Assembly (NCBI GenBank): GCA_034003245.1
Contig: JAVEYY010000004.1
Coordinates: 85,594-149,593 of the forward strand
Origin: Perlabentimonas sp034003245
GTDB lineage: Bacteria; Bacteroidota; Bacteroidia; Bacteroidales; Tenuifilaceae
Direction of reading: 5' to 3'
Length of the DNA stretch: 64,000 bases
In this document: positions 52,228-59,058 of the stretch, one piece after another
Layout of the letters: each line of letters opens with the position of its first letter
Position numbering within the stretch: position 1 is the first letter of the stretch
Made by a program: the position numbers and the translations under genes
The notes under the pieces: model-generated
What the model saw: only the letters and a program-made list of their open reading frames with translations
Told to the model about the DNA's origin: nothing
The model's database searches: none

Positions 52228-52275
52228 AACGAAAGAACGGAGTGAGTGCTTTTTGGGTGCTTGCTTCGTTTTTTT
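52228..52275 (+). terminator. Possible trpB terminator
   Basis: An imperfect long stem starting AACGAA (52228-52233) and closing TTCGTT (52265-52270) is followed by a run of T. The inner part pairs poorly. Confidence 0.4.
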
Positions 52276-52571
52276 AGTCGAAAGTCGGAAAGTTGGATAA
52301 GTTATGAGTTGTTGGTTGGAGGTAGTCGGCAATCATCTAATCATACAACCTGCCTGCTCAGGCGCCAGTCAGGCACGTCAACCAACCTATCCGCCAACAG
52401 ATTGGATTATTCACTCAGCCAAGCAACCAAATAAGTTACTCACGGGGTGATTATATGCTGAGCATATAGTCACCCCGTGAGTATTATCATCCAACCAATC
52501 CGCCAAATGTAGGAGAATCAATCGACTGAAAGCATATGCTTAAAGGGTTTGCTTATATTTTCAGACCTATG
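52276..52571. repeat. Accessory spacer with repeats and a 22-bp near-perfect palindrome
   Basis: No gene is seen. TGCCTG/CAGGCA (52351-52375) belongs to the dispersed repeat family. At 52438-52482 two 22-bp arms (left begins ACTCACGGGGTGATT, right ends CACCCCGTGAGT) pair with one mismatch around a single central base, so the DNA can form an almost uninterrupted cruciform. It lies between the ends of two converging genes and could act as a terminator, though its tail is not T-rich. Confidence 0.65.
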
Positions 52572-53177
52572 CTATATATTGAAACGCACTCCAGCCCCAA
52601 CCAGTATCTGCCCAATTCCAGGAGATTGCATAATTATCAACTTACTATTTGCGAAAAGAGTTAATGATTTTGACAGCTCAAAATCGAACCCAATACCACA
52701 AGTTACTCCAAAAAAATAGTTGGTTACAAGTATGTATTCCCCTTCAAGTCTATAGTTGCCAGGAAATATCTCTACAGGAGTAGTAATCGTTGATCGTAAC
52801 TGGTCCTCTCGGGAAAAAGTTACTCCTGCATTTACAACCACCCCAAACCATTTTTTCTTAATGGGTTGGATAAAGGGGGTTAGGCTAACAAGCCTGGAGC
52901 TGTATGAGTAGGGTATGTAAAGATCGGAGGGCCAGTATGGAAAGAACCATTTGTCGCTAAAATGGTACTGGGAGTAGCCCAATGATACGCCATAGAATCC
53001 TTTGTTTAGGCCATACTCCACACCCAGCATTTGACCGGGATAATCGTCACCTCCTACTGAAACCATCGAATACACACCTAGCCGGTGTTGGATGCTATCG
53101 CGATTGGCAGAGTAGCTTGCTTGATTTCCCAATAAAAGGAAAACTAAAACCAGTACAAAAAAATATTTCATAATCAA
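52572..53177 (-). CDS. Putative outer-membrane barrel protein, unknown function
   Basis: The 201-residue protein has a signal peptide (KYFFVLVLVFLLLGNQASYS); a Met two codons in (53171) is an alternative start. The mature part is a series of amphipathic strands rich in Tyr, Gly and Val (LGVEYGLNKGFYGVSLGYSQ, FGVVVNAGVTFSREDQL, GVTCGIGFDFELSKSLTLFA) with an aromatic residue near the end (GVRFNI), typical of a small outer-membrane barrel. I do not recognise the family. The next gene upstream is another small barrel on the same strand, 46 bp away, so the two probably form an operon. Confidence 0.7.
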   Translation of the reverse strand: MIMKYFFVLVLVFLLLGNQASYSANRDSIQHRLGVYSMVSVGGDDYPGQMLGVEYGLNKGFYGVSLGYSQYHFSDKWFFPYWPSDLYIPYSYSSRLVSLTPFIQPIKKKWFGVVVNAGVTFSREDQLRSTITTPVEIFPGNYRLEGEYILVTNYFFGVTCGIGFDFELSKSLTLFANSKLIIMQSPGIGQILVGAGVRFNI

Positions 53178-53223
53178 CCTTTAAAAAGTCCATACGAACT
53201 ATCTGTTCATATTATAATCACAG

Positions 53224-53826
53224 CTAAAGGTAATAGTTTGCCCCAAGGGAAAACACCCTATTCTTTTGGGTTAAAAAGAGCCCCTGATTCACATTGGGCA
53301 AGCCGTGCGTGTAGGATATGTTTAATCCCACCCGCCCAAAACGGATTCCTGCTGTTGACGCAAGCCCATAATCGAATCGCTGGTAAGCGCTCTCGTTGGC
53401 ATTGCTTACTATAAGAGAATAACTTCTTCCGTTGCTATCGTAATATGTGCTCATAATACCAATACCCAGATATGGGCCAAGGCCTACATAGCTATCGATT
53501 CCAAGTAGATTGAAGTGAACTTTAGCTACAACAGGCACATCGAAGTAAATTAGGTTCAAATATTCTGTGCTGAAGTACTCATACTTCTCCCCCTTGAAAT
53601 TTAAAAGGAGCCCCGCATTAACCGACAACATTTCTGTGATTTCAAACCCCTTGTTGATTCCCAAATAAAATCCGGGTTTTACACTCCCGGGGGTGTAGCC
53701 CTCAATTGTTGATTTTGTCGAAAAACGAGAAAGGTTAAGCCCCCCTGTTAGGCTAAACTGAGCCTGAGTTTCTAGGCAAAGGAGCATAAGGGCTCCTATA
53801 ATCAATACTTTATTAAACTTATTCAT
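53224..53826 (-). CDS. Outer-membrane barrel protein, PorT-like
   Basis: The 200-residue protein starts with a signal peptide (MNKFNKVLIIGALMLLCLETQAQ). It has the pattern of the Bacteroidota outer-membrane beta-barrel family: FSLTGGLNLSRFST at the start, FYLGINKGFEITEMLSVNAGLL, YFDVPVVAKVHFNLLG, YVGLGPYLGIGIMS and a final LGANYYL. Members are common and mostly uncharacterised. It is the first gene of a probable two-gene unit. Confidence 0.78.
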   Translation of the reverse strand: MNKFNKVLIIGALMLLCLETQAQFSLTGGLNLSRFSTKSTIEGYTPGSVKPGFYLGINKGFEITEMLSVNAGLLLNFKGEKYEYFSTEYLNLIYFDVPVVAKVHFNLLGIDSYVGLGPYLGIGIMSTYYDSNGRSYSLIVSNANESAYQRFDYGLASTAGIRFGRVGLNISYTHGLPNVNQGLFLTQKNRVFSLGANYYL

Positions 53827-53935
53827 AATGCTATGTTTTAATTAATATTTTTTTAAGCTTAGGTGCCCACTACGGCTTTAGCTGAAGTAGCAAGTATCCA
53901 TTTTTGCTGTTCCAATCATAAAAGAATCTGCTTAG

Positions 53936-53970
53936 TATTGAGGGTTTGACTTAGAGTCAAACCCTCAATA
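53936..53970. repeat. 15-bp perfect inverted repeat downstream of the 53993 lipoprotein gene
   Basis: TATTGAGGGTTTGAC and GTCAAACCCTCAATA are separated by TTAGA. It lies 23 bp past the stop codon of the lipoprotein gene on the minus strand and may be its terminator, although the tail is only weakly T-rich. Confidence 0.6.
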
Positions 53971-53992
53971 AGCATAAGTTAGTGTAAGAGCA

Positions 53993-54472
53993 TTACTGCT
54001 CCTCATTACTCAGGTAGAACCTGAACTTAACATGATCCTCGGAGTAGACTAGCATATAGTGAAAGGGGGTATCCCCTCCTGTCCAATCGAAAAAATCCTG
54101 CTCAATATCATAACCCTCAGCAAAAATTGGCTCCTGATCCTTTCGCCATATGGCAATGTATATGTCATCGTGTACCGTTTTAACTTTTGCAGAATCAATA
54201 TACCGCGTAAAATCGCTGCTACCGCCGCGAAGCATAACTATTTCAAATATTATTGTGCTGTCGCCTGCCTCAATTGTGAAAGGGCTATGCAATTTTGTTG
54301 CAAAGTTTTCGTTATTAGAATAGACGAAAAGTTCAACATCGTCATCAAAGCAGTTATGAACAGACCATTCCAAGGTTCTCTCCTTATCAAAACAGCCGCT
54401 TAAAAAAAATACGAGCACAAGGCTAGAAACCGTAATGGCTAAATGCTGAAGTAATTTGTGTATCTTTTCCAT
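53993..54472 (-). CDS. Small lipoprotein, paralogue of the 54747 gene
   Basis: The 159-residue protein has a lipoprotein signal with lipobox LSGC (SLVLVFFLSGC). The mature part shares with the neighbour at 54747 the patterns VELFVY (VELFLY there), DSAKVK (DSAMLR), IAIWRKDQEP (IAIWRNGQEA) and GYDIEQDFF (GYEMKWNFF). The start overlaps the metallopeptidase fragment at 54423 by 50 bp, the same arrangement as in the intact pair upstream. I infer a duplicated metallopeptidase/lipoprotein module. The function is unknown; an inhibitor or partner of the peptidase is possible but unproven. Confidence 0.75.
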   Translation of the reverse strand: MEKIHKLLQHLAITVSSLVLVFFLSGCFDKERTLEWSVHNCFDDDVELFVYSNNENFATKLHSPFTIEAGDSTIIFEIVMLRGGSSDFTRYIDSAKVKTVHDDIYIAIWRKDQEPIFAEGYDIEQDFFDWTGGDTPFHYMLVYSEDHVKFRFYLSNEEQ

Positions 54473-54706
54473 ATCTAGAAATAAGTTTTTGTTTCAGTTT
54501 CTCATGAGTATTCACATCGTTGGTCATACAATCAAAGATTTGTTTGGGAGTTAAACCTGCATTCTCAACAAGTCGTTTTAATATATGTGGCCTAAACCAG
54601 TAATCTTCTCCTTCATACCAACTCCCCGGCAAATTCTGCGTTGCCAGCATCCCGCCAATGTAGTAGCCCCACATCTCGCCGATGCCACAGTAGCCGGCAT
54701 TGGGAA
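54423..54706 (-). pseudogene. 3' fragment of a duplicated metallopeptidase-like gene
   Basis: About 94 codons are homologous to the C-terminus of the gene at 55168-56867. VPNAGYCGIGEMWGYYIGG matches LPNSGYCGVGEMWGYYIGG, and both end similarly (KQIFDCMTNDVNTHEKLKQK against KQIFDCLTSNVTNHEQLRTK). Homology stops sharply at 54706, where a palindrome begins. The zinc-binding HELAH part is missing, so no peptidase can be made. An ATG at 54674 would encode an 83-residue protein, which I regard as the remains of a partial tandem duplication. Confidence 0.8.
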
Positions 54707-54738
54707 CACCCTAAGGGTTTTGAAAAACCCTTAGGGTG
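54707..54738. repeat. 15-bp perfect palindrome at the duplication breakpoint
   Basis: CACCCTAAGGGTTTT and AAAACCCTTAGGGTG are separated by only two bases. It lies exactly where homology between the two module copies ends and 8 bp past the stop of the lipoprotein gene at 54747. It may be a terminator or a small palindromic insertion. Confidence 0.7.
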
Positions 54739-54746
54739 CAAATAAG

Positions 54747-55217
54747 CTACTTTTCATCTGCCAGTTCAAGCCAGTAACGGTACTCTCCATGATTCCCACT
54801 ATGATTGATTACTTCGTACCATTCGCAGAAGAAGTTCCATTTCATTTCGTAACCCGGGGCATACTCGGCTTCCTGACCATTACGCCAAATGGCAATAAAA
54901 TCTTCTTCACCTGCTATTCTTAGCATAGCAGAATCAAGCATATTGCAAAAATCTCTCTCTTGAGGAGCACTCCTCTCATAGGTTTCCAAAGTAGTGAAAA
55001 AAATGTAATCACCACTTGGTATTACATAACTATCACTAAACCTGTCAACAACTACTTTTTCTTTCTTGTAAAGGAATAATTCTACTTCTTTATCCAACTT
55101 ATTTAAAAATGAATAATCAGAAATATTATGGTATTCACATGAAAAACTAATAATCCCCATTAGTAAGCTAAAACCCAAAATGGGTAAATACCGCTGAAAT
55201 TTCCTGTTGTTTTCCAT
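54747..55217 (-). CDS. Small lipoprotein of the metallopeptidase module
   Basis: The 156-residue protein has a lipoprotein signal with lipobox FSC (LGFSLLMGIISFSC). It is a diverged paralogue of the gene at 53993 (shared VELFLY, DSAMLR, IAIWRNGQE and GYEMKWNFF patterns). It overlaps the 3' end of the metallopeptidase gene by 50 bp, so translation of the two is probably linked. It has two acidic stretches and no recognised domain. A role as partner or inhibitor of the peptidase is inference. Confidence 0.75.
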   Translation of the reverse strand: MENNRKFQRYLPILGFSLLMGIISFSCEYHNISDYSFLNKLDKEVELFLYKKEKVVVDRFSDSYVIPSGDYIFFTTLETYERSAPQERDFCNMLDSAMLRIAGEEDFIAIWRNGQEAEYAPGYEMKWNFFCEWYEVINHSGNHGEYRYWLELADEK

Positions 55218-56867
55218 ATGCTGAAATGAGTTTAGTTCTTAGTTGTTCGTGATTGGTTACATTGCTCGTTAGGCAATCGAAAATTTGCTTTTCTGTCAAA
55301 GGACTGGTAAGATGAGGCTGGTATGGAATTGCATTCACTGTTAATTGCCTTAAAATGCGAGGACGAAACCATGGTTTATCCTCATGCCAATTATCATCGC
55401 TATACTCCTTTGCCGCCAGCACCCCCCCAATGTAGTAGCCCCACATCTCGCCCACGCCGCAGTAGCCGGAGTTGGGTAGGGAGGCGTTACCGTATGTACC
55501 CTTTCCATCAATATAACAGGTTACAATGTAGCTGGTGTAAAAATTCCAGTAATTTAACCCCACCTTGCTGTAGTGGCTGGCGTGGGCTAGCTCGTGTAGG
55601 GTGGTGCGGTATAAAGTAGTATCCTTTGGGCCAACCTTATTGTTAAGCGTAATATCAGGTACCCACTTGGTAAATGAGTTAAATACTTGCACATAAGAGT
55701 TAGCTTTTGCCAAGAAAATATTAGAGAAAAATTTATTGAGTGAAATTTGCCCGTTGTGCATAGGAGTCACCCCCCTTTTTAGCATGGGGGCAGAACCACC
55801 TTCCCAAAAGCTTGCCACCCAAATACGTAGATCCGTTGGGGGCTTAAGTATACTATTCTCGTCGCACCACTTAAAGTAATCATGGGCAGCTGTGCTTACA
55901 ATACAAAAGGGGATATCGTCCTTATCCCTTGCTGCTGTAAAGGTTTTGTCATACCCCTTCTTGTTATGATATCCCAAACCAATGTTTTTAGCTACCATTA
56001 AGCTAATGGTATTGTGCTTAATGGACCAATCGTTGTTGCGGTAAAAGTAAAGCCTATAGTAAGGGCCTACCCTAAATTTTGCACTACATGAATAATCACC
56101 ATCATCGTTGGTCACGCCTCGTCCTATTTTTGCTCCTACCCAACACCTTACAGTTATACCCTTTGCTGCAGATGAAGCATTGTTTCTATTAATATCTTGA
56201 AATAGTATGGTTCCTGTGGGCCTTTCAAGTGAAATTCCCTTTGTATGGTTTTCAGCATCAGCAAAACCCTTTCGTTTCAACATCTCCAGATATCCGGCAT
56301 TGCGAAGTGCCCGTTCCTCGAGCATGGCCAGATGAGTGTTCTTCTCGTACTCATTATCATCGGGGATGTAGCACTCCTCTATCACCTCGTACTGCACTTC
56401 AGGAAAATTAAAGTTGGCCTCAACCGTTGTGTACTGCCAGGTTATCTGATCCTCGGGAATGCTGGGATCGTGGTAGTACTCGCCCTCCTGCTCAATCTCG
56501 TAGGTAAGGCAGTGGTCAAAAAGCATAAGGTTTAGCGAATCGGTAAGCAGGTACAGCTCATCGAGGCTACTGGGTAAAAATCGCACATATAAATGCGTTG
56601 TGACTATGGCCTCGTTGGGAGTTTTGCCTGGAGCAAAGGCTTTTTCCGCCACAAGCTCCTTGTAGGCTTCCCGCATAAGGCTAACCGAGTAGGGGTTGTC
56701 CATCTTATTTCCTAGCTTAATATCCTGTGCTACTTCGGTGGGAGTATCAGGCTCTGGCAGCAGGGTTGTTTCCTCCTTAGTACAGCTAGAGAAGAGAAGA
56801 GAAGAGAAGAGAAGAGGATTCCTAATACACAGGATCGTCTCCAGCTTTGACTTGCATTTTTTCTCAT
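55168..56867 (-). CDS. Putative zinc metallopeptidase lipoprotein, out of frame at a (CTCTT)n tract (phase-variable candidate)
   Basis: The main frame (511 codons from ATG 56703) has no signal sequence, but it continues upstream as SCTKEETTLLPEPDTPTEVA, the start of a mature lipoprotein. The leader ATG at 56867 reads MRKNASQSWRRSCVLGILF and LFSSLLFSS through a CTCTT tract. With the five TCTTC units present the leader runs into a stop at 56732-56730 (45 codons). With four units it joins the main frame as ...LLFSSC|TKEE, a good lipobox, giving 564 residues. One extra A in the A6 run near the ATG would also restore a frame (MRKKCKSKLE...). In the 511-residue frame a carboxypeptidase-regulatory-like region lies near 165-235 and a zinc-site-like HELAHASH at 370-377. 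The family is not recognised. Confidence 0.75.
56788..56816 (-). repeat. Pentanucleotide repeat (CTCTT)n in the signal-sequence coding region
   Basis: On the plus strand the tract is AGA followed by five GAAGA units (56791-56815); on the minus strand it reads as CTCTT/TCTTC repeats. It encodes LLFSS-type peptides in whichever frame is used. A unit change of 5 bp shifts the frame. The same repeat unit, in the same place (signal peptide), controls phase variation of Neisseria opa genes. Confidence 0.85.
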
Positions 56868-57613
56868 TAAAAGAATTTTAGGTTAAAATTAGTGATAATT
56901 AAAAAGGTGTGCTAACACAATACAAATATACTGTAATTTCAATAAAACAAGCTATGTTACCATAAAAAAAATACACCTAACCACCTGTTTATCTGTTTTT
57001 TAGTGCGTTTTTTTTTGACATAGATATCCCATACCAAGGAGGAGGTATCCATGGGTTTTGTAAAGCACTATTCTTTAGGTATGTAAACAAAGTATGGGAT
57101 TGGCAGAATGCCATTACCCTATAGCCATAAATCAACAAAGTTTTAAAAATAATAGTATGCCCTTTATATACTATGTCATCAAATGGCTATTTGTGACAAT
57201 GGTTTTTTAAAAAATTTCATCTTTTTGTACTATTTATACTTATTCTAAATAGTGCAGGTAGCATATCCTGTTATATATCAACTGGTTTGCAGTATATTAC
57301 TCCTTTACGCCAATAGGTTATTATACCTATGGATTTAAAAATCTTAACATATTCAATCAGTCAATCCAACTATCGACACTCTTAACCTAAAACTAAAATC
57401 ACTCAATTAATCATCTAAACTTTAAACTATAAACTTCATTGACGCTGACAGAAGCTCCGCACGCTGTCAGCCTGCCTGCCGGCAAAGGCAGGGTCATCCA
57501 CCCTAAAATCTATACTTTATGAACATTAAACCCTAAACCCTTCCCCCATTTGTTTGTTCTCTTGGTAAGATTGTAAAGATTTTGTCCTATTTTTATTGAC
57601 AAATAAGGGAATT
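56868..57613. other. Large intergenic region upstream of two divergent genes
   Basis: On the minus strand TATATTTG (56930-56923) matches TAnnTTTG, with a TTG (56950-56948) 17 bp upstream: the likely promoter of the metallopeptidase gene. ATCCCATAC (57026-57034) and GTATGGGAT (57092-57100) form a distant inverted repeat. GCTGACAG/CTGTCAGC (57444-57471) and CCTGCC/GGCAGG (57471-57492) are GC-rich hairpins, the second of the dispersed repeat family. The rest is AT-rich with no plausible gene. Confidence 0.5.
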
Positions 57614-59017
57614 ATGGAACGTGAAGTGTACAGTACCAAGCGCAAGGCGCTAATGCTCAATTTGGATAACACCAAGTACGGAACCATTGCCGAGATTGGT
57701 GGCGGACAGGAGGTTGCCCGCTCGTTCTTTCAGGCCGGGGGCGCCTCGGGAACCATTGCCAAAACCATTTCGGCCTACGATAAAACCTTTAGCGACCATC
57801 TTTACAACGAGGGCGATAGCGGCCGATACGTTAGCCTAAACAGGCTTGAGAAGATGCTGCAAGCCGAGTACAACGATTTGCTGCAGGTGCTTGGTGAAAA
57901 GCGGAACCCTGACCTAAAATTCTTCTCGTTTGCCGATACGGTGGAAACGCTAAACTACCAAAAGAGCAATCAGGGCCATGGCTGGATGGGTGTTAAGTTT
58001 GAGCACTCCAAGCTGGGCGAACCCAACGAGGTGGTTATCCATGTTCGTCTTTTAGAAAACGACGGCCTGCTGCAGCAGTACACGCTGGGCACGCTGGGCG
58101 TTAACCTAATATTTGCCTGTTTTCACTACCACGATAGGCCCAATGTTTTTCTGCAATCGCTGCTCGACAATCTGGACACCGACCGCGTTGAGATTACCAT
58201 GGCCCGAATGACTGGCCCCGACCTTTGCTACGTTGATAATAGGCTGCTATGCGTACAGCTAGTAAAGAATGAGATGACTCCCGCTGTGATGTTCGACCGC
58301 CATGGCGAAGTGCATCAACCCGCCGATTTTTTATACAAGAAGAACGCGCTGGTGCTCCGGGGGCGATTCCGACCCATTACCTACGTGGGTTTCGATATCT
58401 TAAAAACATCGTATGCACTTTTTAAGGAGGATAAAAACTTCTCTTCACACAATACCCTGCAAATATGCGAGATAACGCTAAATAACCTTCTTGAAGAGGG
58501 GGAGATTGACGAGCGCGATTTCCTTAACCGGGTTGACCTGCTAAACGGTATGGGACAAAACGTACTGGTATCGAACTTTCAGGAGTTCTACAAGGTTGTG
58601 GATTACTTTAATCGATTTAAAATACTTAACCTAAGGGTTATACTTGGAGTTCCCACGTTTCGCAAGGTGATGGAAAAGAAGTTCTACACTTGCCTGCGTG
58701 GCGGAATACTAGAGGCTATGGGCCGAATGTTTCCCGATAATACCCGATTTTACATCTACCCTGCCCTGGATAGAAAAACGGGAAAAATACTGCTGGTTGA
58801 CGATGTGGAGCTAGAGCCCGACGTAAAGCATATATTTGATTATCTGGTTGATAATCGGAAAATAAGAAACCTACGCCAAGCCAAAACCAAGTGGTTACAC
58901 ATCACTCCAAACGAGGTGTTAAAACTTATGCACAGCAATGATAAGCGCTGGGAAAGTATGGTACCTAAGTACGTTGCCAACCAAATAAAAGAGAAGAAAA
59001 TTTTTGGGTATAAATAA
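57614..59017 (+). CDS. Conserved protein of unknown function
   Basis: I choose ATG 57614 (467 residues) over the in-frame TTG at 57596. The protein is soluble, without a signal peptide, and starts VYSTKRKALMLNLDNTKYGTI followed by AEIGGGQEVARSFFQAGGASG, a beginning I remember from homologous proteins of the same length in other phyla, none with a proven function. Other notable segments are GHGWMGVKFEHS, LGVNLIFACFHYHDRP, DRVEITMARMTGPD and LVSNFQEFYKVVDYF. Codon use differs little from neighbours. The gene is alone on the plus strand, facing the ABC transporter genes. Confidence 0.8.
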   Translation: MEREVYSTKRKALMLNLDNTKYGTIAEIGGGQEVARSFFQAGGASGTIAKTISAYDKTFSDHLYNEGDSGRYVSLNRLEKMLQAEYNDLLQVLGEKRNPDLKFFSFADTVETLNYQKSNQGHGWMGVKFEHSKLGEPNEVVIHVRLLENDGLLQQYTLGTLGVNLIFACFHYHDRPNVFLQSLLDNLDTDRVEITMARMTGPDLCYVDNRLLCVQLVKNEMTPAVMFDRHGEVHQPADFLYKKNALVLRGRFRPITYVGFDILKTSYALFKEDKNFSSHNTLQICEITLNNLLEEGEIDERDFLNRVDLLNGMGQNVLVSNFQEFYKVVDYFNRFKILNLRVILGVPTFRKVMEKKFYTCLRGGILEAMGRMFPDNTRFYIYPALDRKTGKILLVDDVELEPDVKHIFDYLVDNRKIRNLRQAKTKWLHITPNEVLKLMHSNDKRWESMVPKYVANQIKEKKIFGYK

Positions 59018-59058
59018 ACTATTTGTTTATAACGCTTTTGACAATAATTTGTACGAAT

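Noticed and set aside
54423..54674. Independent 83-residue gene
   Set aside because: Its sequence is a diverged copy of the C-terminus of the neighbouring metallopeptidase and begins in the middle of a conserved segment.
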